This document shows positions 47,601 through 59,600 of a DNA stretch of 64,000 nt, one piece after another; within the stretch, counting starts at the first letter, position 1; every line of letters begins with the position of its first letter. The position numbers and the translations under genes are program-made. This DNA comes from Phalacrocorax aristotelis (Eukaryota; Chordata; Aves; Suliformes; Phalacrocoracidae). The notes below the pieces were generated by a model, which worked only from the letters and a program-made list of their open reading frames with translations, ran no database searches and was not told the DNA's origin. Where the stretch lies: assembly GCF_949628215.1 (NCBI RefSeq), contig NC_134297.1, forward strand, positions 3,348,001 to 3,412,000, written 5' to 3'.

Positions 47601-50600
47601 GCAGGGGGCAACAGCTTGTTCTGCGGTGAAATAGTGCTCTGGTATTGTTTGGTAACGAAGACCTACAGCTCAGCCTAACAAGAGCAACAAAGGCAGCTCA
47701 GTTTCCATGGTCAATGCCATTAACATGGTGCAGATTAAATCTCCAAGTTTTTGTAGGTAACAGAGAGCAGGGTGCCATGAAATCGTTATCGTCAACTCTA
47801 AAATATTTTGCCATCTCTGAGTGATTGTACCAAGCGTGCTCCCCCTGAGGATCTCAAAGAATCATGCTGATTCACCTGGGAATATTATATGTATGGTGCA
47901 AGCTGAAAAAACATGTGCTAGATGGAGGGTAGAGGCTTGTTCAGTTGAAGAAAGTGAGTCAATGGGAAAGTCAGATTTGCACTCCTGCCTGCAGAGCCTC
48001 TCTTAGATGCTTTCCAACTTTTTGCAAGAGAGACATGAACTACTGAAAAACATGATGTGTTGAAGCTTGATCAGATCAGAGGGCATAGGCTATGTTTTAT
48101 GGGGAACATTATACTGGAAAAAACAGGAGGAGGAGGCCCTGGGGGCTTGTGCCGGTGGGATGTGAACAATTTAAGACTATTTATCACAAACTCAGTTGGA
48201 CTGGAGGAGAATGACTTAGGGAGTGGATTGCAAAGGGAAGGGAAGGGGTTTCTTGGGGTTGCCTTTGCAGCTAAAGAGGCTTCGTGGAATCCCTTAAAGC
48301 ATTCATATCTGTGGAGTGTACAACCTTTCCTCTGTGATGTTCTTGATGAATTTGGCAGGTGTGATGGAGTGGGGGGGAATGTTTATCATCAAAGGGGAAT
48401 AAGTGAGGGCCTGTGCAGTACCTTCAGGCTGAAACCTGTCTGATTTTTTTCCCCCTGTGCATGCCAATCTCTTCTGGAATCAAGGAGACGCCTCTTGAGC
48501 ACAACCCCACGGCACCCTCTGTTCCTTTAGATATCCCGTAATTACTCAGTGCCACATGAGTTCCTGAAGATCCCTCATTAACAGCCTCAGCCACCTGTTT
48601 GCTAGCCTCTCCCACAGTTAGTTCTTACTTTATGTACAGTGCCTTGGTCCTGGATTTCCCTAGAGATTTGCAATTTCTCCAGCTCACCTCTGCTGGAATC
48701 TCCCTTGCAGTCAGTGAGCTTTCCCCTACCCTTGCTGCTTGGCCAGGTATCTCCCAGGCAGAACTACTTCTGTTATTCTTCAGCAAAGGCTGATACCACC
48801 AAACTTTGCAAAAGCTGCCTTAGTATTTCCATTGCTGCATTCACATTGACTCCACCTTCCTCCTCCTCTCCTTGCTCTTATAGTAAACTGAGCTGGGTTA
48901 GCAGCGCGTCTTTGGTTACATGCGTTCTAAGTTCTGGAAGGTTTATGTCGATGCTGACTGTCATTAATACTGAGATATTTTTCTGTTTGTTTCATTGTAG
49001 GAAGTGAACAGAATGGGCTGGACTTTAACAGGCAGGTAAGATGCTCCCTGGGTTTCCAGGTATTCTCCTGCTTTCTTGAATTACTGTTTTTTAATTGCTC
49101 ATCTTGCTGAGTCCCAGGCAGCTATTGCTAAGAGATAAAAACTGTTAGGTCAGAAGCTACCATGAAACAGACCACACAAGTTCCTCCCAGTTCCCCTTGT
49201 GGGATAGAATGACAGATTAAACTTCTGGTTTCCAGGCCTTCCTACTTCATATAAGTTTAGTTAATTAGTGTTTCTTTAAATCACCATTTGTTTGAGGCTT
49301 TTTCTGGCTTTTTTTTTTTCCCCCATTGCCATTTAGAAACAAAAGGGACCTTATTTACACTGGCAAATGTGCAAATCCCGCCCCAAAACCCCAATCATTT
49401 CGATTTCTTGTGACACTGGTGCTGAAAACACTGTGGTATGCAAGTCTAAGAGCATGGGGCTGACTCACAGGAATATCAGCAAGGGCTGAAGATGAGGTGG
49501 TTTGAGGTCTTGGAGTGTGTAGGTCAAGACCAGGCCTGCCTACAACTGCAGATTCCTCTTTGTAAGCCAGTGGGGAAAGGGACAGCAGATAAAAGCAAGT
49601 GCTTCTTGCAGGGCAAGCAAGCCCTAATTGCAAATGAACATGTGAGGGACCGTTGTCTTTGCTGTGTTTGCTGTTATCCTCCCCGCTTCAAGCAACTAAA
49701 AGCAACCCTCATCTCACTGAGTACCTGGAGATTTTCATATGTGGCTCTAAGAAATCCCTGACTCTCACATCAGAATTGCAAGGGCAGGAAGGTTACAGCC
49801 CTCCAGAGAATATGGATCTTGAATCTGTGCAGACACACGAGAAAATGCTCTCTGAGTCCAGAGCTAAGGGCTGTTGTGGCTGTCAGTGGAGCTGGACTCA
49901 GACCTTGTAAATAAAAAGAGGAGGTCTAGAGAGCTAACTCGCTGATGTGCTCCAGGACTCCAGGGGTTGACTGGGTTGCTGGAGCGGGGAGGCAGAAGGG
50001 TCTCCTTGGGCAGTCATTAGCATTTGAAGCAGATGTTGGCACTCTTAAGAGTACAGCAGCTTACCTGCTTCCAACTGTGCATTTCCCGAGTTCAAGGGTT
50101 GCAGTCCTTTGCAAAGGCTTCCTGCTAGCGGCAGGTGGGCAGCTGAAGTTTCTCACCATGACTTTTCTGTCCTCCAAGCTTGCCTTGGTGGCTGTTGCCT
50201 GACAGATGCCAGCAAGCTGCTGTTTGTTTGTTTGCTTTGGCTGCTCTGGTTTTGGGTGGGTCGTAACTTCCTATCAAAGGTGTCTTAACACGTTCAGCCA
50301 TCTTCCACGTTTTTGGAATACCCAGCCGAAAACAAAAAGTCTTGTGTCTCCAGCTCTGTGGATTGCAGAGCCCAAAGCATAAGCTTTCTACATGCCAAAA
50401 GAAGAATCCAATCTGCTTATAACTAGTGATAAAAGAAAATTCCCTCAAGATAGAAATAAGCTATGAAAGTACAAGATCGTTACATGTTGCAAACTTTTCC
50501 TATGGCAACACCACAAAGATGTTAGAACTGGAAGCTGGGCTGAGGTTAATCAAGGAAACGTGATTGACTGTGGTGAAGTGGTGCTGATTTACACCCACTG

Positions 50601-53600
50601 ATGATTTGACCCATCAGCTTTAAGGTCCTAGTCCTCTGCATGCCACTGAATGAGCGGATGCTGGAAAAGTTGTAGGGGCAGACAGCCTCACAGTCAGCAG
50701 GATTTGGGCCAGAGTCATCTTGATAGAAATAATTCCCTCTCAGAAAGATTGTGGTTTTATGACAGTCTTCTGTAGCATTCACTTTCTGCTTTTGTGTTTC
50801 TCCTTCCACCAAAGGGGTACCGCAAAATCCCTTTCCTTTGTGCTAGCGTATCTGTTTGTGTAACTGAGTAGCAAGCCTGACTGGGGACTTATTATGGCTT
50901 AAAAAGCAAAAGCCTGTGAACAACCTCATTTTAATGTTTTGTTTTAATCTGGTGCAATTCCCCAGACAGAGGTAGTGTCTGCAGAAGGGGTTTTGGGGTG
51001 ATGTCAGGGATGGGGTTGTAACCATCCATGTGAGTGGACATAGACGTGTGCGAATGGCTCTTTGTCTCCCTCTCTTGGCCCTCTCAAGGCCACGTGTAGA
51101 CTTGACCCATTATTGTTATTGTTATTACTTTAAATGAGCATGAGCCCAAATGCGAAAGGGTTATACCCTCACATTTCAGATTGACCTCGGCTATTGGTGA
51201 ATTCAACTTCAATTCAGCAAATAGATTTCAAATTACAAGAAAAAGGAAGAAGAGAGATACGGAAATATCAAAATGTTTTAATGTAAAATCAGGTGCCGAG
51301 CTCTTTCATTAGGGGTGGAGGTTGGTGGGTTTTTTAATTTTGGTTTAGGGTTTGAGGTTGGTTTGGGGTGGCTTTTTTTTTTTTTGTTACCTTGCAATTC
51401 AAGTTTTCAAACTGAAGCCAGAGGAGTATGGTTTGAAACCCAACTCCAAACTGAATGCGAGAGCTGCTGAGCTCTCTTTGACTTTATTTGGAGTGCTGGG
51501 CGCTAATCACTTTGAAGATCATAAATCTCACATCATTTAAGCCTCTCCTCCAGTCTTTGTAGATGGCCTACATTTCAGGTCTGTTTCCCTCCCATGTTAT
51601 GCTCCAGGCGGGAAGAGAAGGGTGGAGTGACCTGGTTAGACCCCTTACTTGCCTACCAATTCCCTGCTGTGGCTGCTCTCACCCTGAAAACGGGGAGGAG
51701 GGAAACTCTTGCGGAGTTTGAGGTTTTCTCGCAGTTTGTGGGTCAGCCCTGACTTTATGAGAAAGCTGCCTCCTGATCCCTCAACCTATTTGGCAAACAT
51801 TTCTTCCCCCCTCCCCTCTTCAAACTCTCCTCCCACCTGGATGCAACAGTAATTTGTATGTGAATGAGAGGGAAAAGGGTGTGTATGGAAAAAGGAGCAT
51901 CTTCTGCCTTGCCTATCTGGTTTGGATTTTTATTTAGTGACTCTAATGCTGGTTGTTTCCTGTTTATATCAAGGGAAATGCAAAGAGACAGTAATAAACT
52001 TTCACCTTCAGTGCTGGCAACCTGGTTAGGGACATCTGCTCCTTGATGGTTTGGGATCGTGTCCAGAGTGTGTCAGGGACAGAACTGAGTAACTCCGTAA
52101 ACATGGCTTCAGTCTTGCCATGAAAGGGGACCAGGAAAAGATCTGACTGAAAGTGTTGAAATCAGACATTTTCCTCTCTGTAATGTGGTGATCCTCACCA
52201 GGTGATGTTGCTGTGGTCTTACCCGGTTTTGTTTGGTTTATTTCGTTGTTTGTATACTCAGTGTTCAGCCTTTAAGGAAATATTGCATTGTTTGTTTCTG
52301 TAGATGGTTCTGAATAGAGCTGCTCTAGAGAGCCAGGTAATTTACCCTGTGTTTGGCGTTAATCCCTGAGATAATATTGCCTTCTGGAATACACGCATGG
52401 GGCTAGGGCTGATGGTTTTGGGAGACAACAGGGCTTGTGTGCATTCTGTGAGTGTTGTAGCCCAGCACATAGTGCTGTGCACTGATCTGTACCTGGAGGA
52501 GGAAAATACACAGATGCTGAATCACTGATTTCTTTTCTGTGAGGGGAGTGATGTGTAGGACCATGTCATCTGTTGGTTCTTGCAGCAACAGTCTCTGAGT
52601 GCCAGGGAGGAACAAAGGCTCAGATCTCCTCTCCTTCCGGAGGGAATGAGAGGTCCCCTCCAAGCCCCTTCATGCTCTCACGCACTGAGCTTCACTCCAG
52701 TGCTGGGAGAGAATACACCTCTTTTGAAATAAAGCTGAAAGGTTGCTACCAGTGCAGGAAAGGCTTACCAGGATCTGCATGTGCTCTGTATCCAAATATG
52801 TCCCACAGCTTCATTCCAGCAAAAGGCTAACCCTTGCAGACAGGCTGTCATTTGTTTAATGATAATGACAGGTTAGATATTTATATCAATGTAAAGGTGA
52901 TCCTGCTATGGGACTTTACAATGTTGAAGACAGACAAGCAGGCACTGGTGTGCTTGAGCAGCCCAGGGCTCAGCACAGCTTAAATTTTCCTGTTGGTTCT
53001 TTATTCCTATTACATTATTTTCTTTGGTTTACACCAATCAGGGCAGGTAATAAGGTTATGTATCTCTTTCCAACAGGCTTCCTAGAAATAGGATCTTGGG
53101 ATGGATTTACCTGGGGAAAGGAGGTAGCTTAGAGATGTATTCCTGGGGCAGAAGAGATGTCCAGAACCAAAGGGAAGCATCCAGAACAAAATAAAGAAAT
53201 AAGATATGCAATTGAAGTGGCCTTGTATTTCATATGCACGTTAGCCCAAAACTTACATTTGCACATGGGGTCATACACATTGCCGTTTTTTGACTGTTGC
53301 ACATGACTGTAAGGGACACATTTCAGAATCCCTCTCTTCCAGTAGTCAGTCAGCATTAAATAATTAAGCTGCTTAACATTCCCAGTCAGAAGGACCTGAG
53401 TAGACGGTTTTTTGGCCAATTGAGTGTGTCTGCTAGTATATCACAAAAGAGCAGTGAGGGACTGGGTACACTGAAAAATTCCTCCCTCTCAAAACCAATT
53501 GAAGAATCCTGCGTGTTACTGCCCTGCTCTCTGCAAGAGGTGCCAAAGGGTTTCCCCTCTCTCAAGACCTCCTTACCTAAATCATCTCCCTGCCCTGTTC

Positions 53601-56600
53601 ATATCTGACTTGTTGTCCAAGGGAACTTTAATTGTTGAGGTTTATGTGGAGTTTTCAACAGTTGTTTTGAGGTAATAGAGTGAGTTGTCTCAGGTCTTCA
53701 CAGCTGATGTCCTGTAGACACACAGAATGAGAAATTAAAGTGGGCAAACTGCATGTGAGATCTAAAATCACTGGCGGCTCTTTTTCAGCGCTGTTAATAA
53801 CACTCTGACCTTGTTTGGTACTTTCCACCCACACGTCTGAAGGTACTTTGCTAATGAATTTAGGATCCCGGTGCCTTTGGAAGGTAGGGAGGTGTTTAAC
53901 CCTGTCTTACAGATGAGGCAGACACAGACTGACTACCTGGCTTTTCCCAAAGATGCTGAGCACCGTGATTGCAGTTGAAATCAGTGGGTGCTTTATAGGA
54001 CAGTTGCCTGTGGACATTGAGGTGTATTGTAATCCAAGTACCTGCTCCCTGGCAGAGCTGGGATATGGACTCCGATTCTCTGATTCATAGTCTTGTGCTC
54101 AACCACAGACAAGTTCTTCCTCCCCTCTGTCCTTTTGAAGGTGGAAAGAAGGGCCTAACTTGCTAGGTAGTTTGTTATTAATATCTGGGATGCAAAACTC
54201 CCTGCAGATTTAATTTTGCTCAATCAGGGCTTCCCTCCCCCCAGGGATCTCTCTCATAGTTTTTCATTCCACTTTGTGCTCCCACCTCCCCTTAATCTCA
54301 TGTGTTCCCTATATGTCATTTCTGTTCCTGCTTGGCTTTTCCCTGTGGGTAGTTCAGGTTTCAGTCTGCCCTCCAGATTTCCATCCCAGTCCTGTTTTGC
54401 CCTCCTCTCAAGGGGAGGTTCACATCCTGCTTCCTTCTCCCCTCTGGGGATCAATTCAGATTTCACTCTCTCTTCTTCTCCGCATTGCCCCAGGGTATCA
54501 GCCTAAGTCTTGCATCTGCTTTTCATCTCTTGAGCCTTCACTAACTGGAAATCAGCCCGGCTGTCCGTATCTGCCTTGATTGACACTACATCCAAGCTGA
54601 ACACTACCTTGGCCTTTCCCTTTTGAAGTTTCCTTGCTCTGTCCTAGGGATAGACTGATTGCATAAATTTGTATGTGTGCTGTTTCTTCATTGAAATGCT
54701 GCCCTTTGGGAAAGCATCAGAGAAAGCCCTGGCTTGAGGGAAAGTCCTCTGTTTCTATATATGGCGCTGTTTTGCTTAGGACAGATATGTAGACAAACCC
54801 CTTCTTCAAGCTAGTTTTGTTCTGATGCCTTACAGAAGTCCTCAGATGAGATTGCTGGGAATTAACTCCAAAACAGGCCAGCAAGTCTTTGGGGAAGCTT
54901 ATAAGGGAAAGGGGGATGGAAGTAGGAGGAAGAATTTTGTCTTTTAAATTTTTTTTCTCAAGTGGAGGACTGAAACCACTAAATTAGCTTTATGTTAGCC
55001 AATAACTGTTGACAACAACCCAGCATCTCTTCTGAGTTGGCTGGATTGTATCCATTCCTTAAGATCTAGCTGCAGTCTGTTCATAAACTTGCTTTTCTGC
55101 TCCAGGCTTCTACAGAGCAACCTACACTTATAAGGTATTTCCTACGCTTGTTGCCTTGGTCCACTGGCAGTATATCTTGCAGAGCTGTTTCAGAGCTGTC
55201 TTTGAGATCAGGGAGAGAGAGAGAGGTCTTGTCTTCATGCCAATTCCCTGCTCCAACTCTGCTCCTATCATCTTTTGGGAAATATTTCCTTGGCTTGCAG
55301 GGGACAAGCCCTATTTTCATGGACCTGTCCAAAGGGACATAACAATTGTTTCCACAATAGAAACTAAGCTGAAGGCATGGCTGTCACTGTCAAACCACTG
55401 TTTAGGTTGCCTAGCACCTTTTTAAGTGGTGAGTTACACGAACTACTGTGCCTGGATATGACTCTTTTGCCTACTATAGAATGGCTCATTGGTAATAAGG
55501 AGAGGACTCTAAATTCTTGAAGGCCTTTCATCTGGTGAGCTCCAAGAATTCAATCAAAAGCCTGCACCACCCAGCAAGGGTGGGGCCCTACACCCATTTT
55601 GCAGAAGGGCAAGTCATAGCATAAAAAGGTGAAGGTGATGGGGTTTCAAGCAAGGCCTCTAATTTTGGAAGCCTGACATCAGAGTGTACTTTCTCTCTTC
55701 CCAGAGGTGCTGATCTGCAGGCACTCCATGTGAAATCAGTGGGCTGAACCAGGGCTGCTCAGCCCCTTAGGAGTCAGATGTTGGGTTTAAGCGAGCCAGA
55801 AACCCTCTTGCCCTGCTTCCCCAACACACAGAAGTTGCCCAGAGCCACTGAGTTGGGAGCAGGCAACTGGCTTTTAGCTCTCTCTTCCCCTCAATCACTA
55901 GACTTCATTCCTTCCACCCGAAATGAAAAACTATGTGATACTCTCCAGCAAAGTTGATCTTTCTCACTCTCCCTTTCTTCTTTAATTATATTACTTGTGT
56001 ATATTTAATGCAATCCCTCTAGCTGCTCTTCCTGTGTCCCAGTTCCCTGGGGCACAGCAACTGGTGCCAAAACTACGATGAACCAATCAGAGAAACCTGC
56101 GGAGCTGGGATGGAGCCAGCCCCAGTCACGGGAGCAGCCTGATTCCAAGTTAAATTCCTTTCAAACGTGGGATGTGGTGGAAAGTGCTTTGCTATTGAGG
56201 GCTACCTGTACCACGACTTGCTAGGCGGACACTGCGTTGCCCTCCTCATGGGTGACTGATCCGGGGGCATCGGTACTGTACAGCAGGGAGGCAGTGCCAG
56301 GTATTTAGATGGTCTGTGACTCGCTGGCGACCAGAGGGCACAGAGAATACAGAACAATCACAGTCTGCTCCCCCTAGACAAGACATTCATGGGAAGGAGA
56401 AATTTTTCATGCAGGAAATTTGGAGAAGAACTAAGGGTCTTTTTCTGGCCCCAGAAGAGCCCAATAAGGCAACTTTGCTGCTGACTTCAACAGGAACGTG
56501 ATTAGTCTCCAGGGAACCTGTGTGAGCATGTAAGAGGGCATGGGAGAAGCCATGAAGCCTGGTGTGTGTGAAACTGGATTGATAAGGAAAGGGGCAGGGA

Positions 56601-59600
56601 TGCAGCCCAGGGTGGGAGCAGTGGAGATAAGCTCAAACGTGTAGGCAGAGGTGGAGTTCTGGAGAGCTTTGGAAGTTGGGCAAGTGAAATTGAGAGACAT
56701 GCGGGGAGCAGTGCTGCAATGTATGAGAAGGTTGGGGCAGAGGAGCAGGACCTCTGGGCTGAGGATGGCTAGAGAGGAATGGGCCAGGAGAATCGTGGAA
56801 TGGAGACATGAGAGAAATATCAGCCTTAATGGTGGTAAAATTGTTTTCCGTACTTGGTGTGGAGGTTCTCACCATTCTGACCAAGAAAAAGGCATCTCCT
56901 CCTCCCCTTTTTTAAAATACCTCCGATTTGGCATGTCCACAGGCCTTGCCAGAGAAGGTACCACGTGCCTGAGTACCAACAGTAAGACCAAAGATGTTGT
57001 AAATTGTTGCTTTTCAGTATCTTTTTGCCAGTTCTGTGCTCCCTGGACGCAGATCACTATACAAAAGCACTAGCTAGCTTCTGTGGTCCTGAGACTCTTG
57101 GAGAGGCCGCAGTCTCTAACATGGAGAGCAGCCCTTCGTCAGGACGCGCCTACCTGAGCAGGCGCCGATATGAGCGTGGGCATTCAGGGCAGGTGCTCTT
57201 CCCACCTCCGGCTTTTGTTCTCCACTCCCTTGCCCAGCGCCTGCTTTTGAAGCCAGCTGTGCTACACGTGATCATTCTGAGGTTTATTGTTCAGCACAGA
57301 GGAGAGGGGTGGCTTTTTCGTTTTCCTGTTCTCTGTTTAAAAGCAAGAACGCTAGGGAAACACTGCATCAGAAAACCCATTAATATAAAGCTGAGTGTGG
57401 TTCTGTTTGTTTTCTTTTGCGAAGCATGTAGCTTGATTGTTCTTAAAGTTTTGATTTCCCACCCCCACTTTTACTACAGCTAAGGTGCAACTATTAACAT
57501 CCTGAGCTGAAGCTCAGAGGGTAAAGCATATCAGATCAGGCCTCAATTAATAAACTCAAAGGCCTCATATAGCTGTGATGCAGGTGTGTTGAGGTTAGCG
57601 AATACATTTTAGTTTTTCACTGTGCTGTCATTGCTGAGTTTTAGGATATAGTCTGTAAGACATTCAGCATGGGATTAACTCCCCTTTTGTCGTGCTGACA
57701 GCTTCTGGAAAATCCTACCCTTCAGTGTGAAAGGATAGCAAGTGTTATAAAGTTAATATTGTTGCATTGACATAAGGGTTTTCTGCTTTCTTCCTGGGTG
57801 TCTGTTAAGCCTTGCCATATGTGCAGGATAGTACATGTGGAAATAGTAATTGCAAGCCCATTATTATTATTGCTATAATTTATTATTAGTGTGTTTTTTA
57901 TTTTATGGTGCCCACGTGTGCAGGTAATTCACAGAGAAGTACACTTATGCCATTGGAAGGTGGGAAGGCTTAGTTAACTGCAATAGCCTTGGACCCAGTT
58001 TTGATACCTGTTTCTACCGTAAAACTTCCTTGACTTCAGGCAAATTGCTTTGGGGTAGCCTCAGCCAGGTCCGTTGTACTGAATAGCGCTTTGGGAGTGA
58101 TTCAGCCCTGGAAGAACCGTACTGTTCGCTTTCAGTGAGGGGCAATTTGTTCAGTCTGTGTGCACCTGATCCTCTTCTGTGCAGTGAAATAGCCTTACCA
58201 CTCTGCAATGAGGGAGGCAGGCATATGAGTAAGTCAACCTCTCAAACAGTTGAGTTGCTGACTATGAGATAAGCCAGATACGAAGGCAGATAAATATCTG
58301 TTTCAAAGAGGTTACTGTCTAAATAGAAACTACACAACAAATAGGATTGTCTTCTGTTTTACAATAATGACCACAGTTCCTGCCTAATAACTGGTACTAG
58401 AGAAGGCTGACACAGCTTTAACAGCCTCGCTCTCGCAGGGTACGGGGATCTTTTATCTAGATTTGGGGAAAGTATCCATGGTTCTGAGTGCTGAGTCAGT
58501 CAGTGGGTCCCACCTTTTCAAAGAGGATGACGGAGCAGTGCTTACCTTACATCAGAAGTGCTCATCAAAAGGAGGTGTCTTGGGGCTGCATTTAGCCTGC
58601 CTGCTTTGGTGTCTAATAGACGAGGAAGACCAATTTAGATTATCAGTGCGCAGTGACTCTAAGCTCTGTTTATACGAGGAGGACTGCAGCCAGAGTCCTG
58701 CCCAACCAATGGGATCTGACTGTCAGTCCACTGAATCAAATGTGGATCAGTCGGCCTGTCTGTCAGCAGGGTATGGCCTTCCACGCAGTGAAATCAGAGC
58801 CACTAAGGTGAATCTTTCCAACTTCCTCATGTAAAGCTGGCTTTTCACAGCTTTGCAATATGTCTGCAGGATGTTTTCATGAGCCGAATGTTTGCCAAAA
58901 GTTCACAGATCAGTTACAAAACAGATGTACTTTTTTTTTCCTCCCCTTCTTCCTACTGGTAAGGAAGAGTTTGTGCAGTAATTGCAGGCAGGTTGGGAGA
59001 TGTTTTCTTCATAATTCTCCTTCTTATGAAATGTTTATGAAACACCTTCCACAAATCAGTTACGCAAGCAAGCTGAAGAGCTTTGATCATTTTCCATTGC
59101 CCTCAATATGTTTCTTAGTTTGTTTTGCTTTTTGTTTTTGTTTTTAGGCAAGAGATAGGTAAGAAACAATCTATCCTTGGCCAGGCCCAGCAGATGCGCT
59201 AGCCAACTAAGGAAAGGACTCTCTTTCCATCCAGTCACCCTTCCTGTGTTTTTCACTCTTGATTGCTTGGGGGCAGCTGACCCTATTTTAAGGCTGTGAA
59301 AACATCCACTTGAGATTTGTGAGTGTGATTCCTTTCGTATCCTGGAGAAACCCTAGGTAGCTCCACGTACCGGTGCCGCCACCTGCCGTTACCTCCTCGG
59401 GAAGAGCTCAAAGCTGCTCCCAGCCCTGCCCAGAGACTCCCCTCCAGCCCAAAAGGGAGAAGGGGCCTGTAGATTTGCAGCTGGCAACCCAGGCTTCATA
59501 CCTCTGCCTAGCTGTCAGTGAGGAGGATGTGTCTGCAGTGCATTACTTGGTCCCACTGTTTAACAAGCTTGTTTTTCCTTAGATAGTGTTATTTCCCCAA

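Larger units (their letters stand above)
37939..49000 (+). other. POU2F3 intron 2
   Basis: An 11-kb intron with no gene recognised. It contains a fossil LINE fragment at 42.64 kb, an octamer at 43,306, two copies of a palindromic element at 44.7 and 46.3 kb, and a purine- and CpG-rich patch at 47.29-47.58 kb with a 95-codon ATG-initiated open frame of low complexity that I do not accept as a gene. Confidence 0.75.

Noticed and set aside
57004-57483. 159-codon open frame in intron 3 as a separate gene
   Set aside because: Starts at a non-ATG codon, later part is T-rich hydrophobic sequence, no homology recognised. Only the short ATG-to-donor part is kept as an exon hypothesis.
58463-58834. 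123-codon open frame in intron 3
   Set aside because: Non-ATG start, no recognised domain, no splice or promoter context; plausible by chance in a 13-kb intron.
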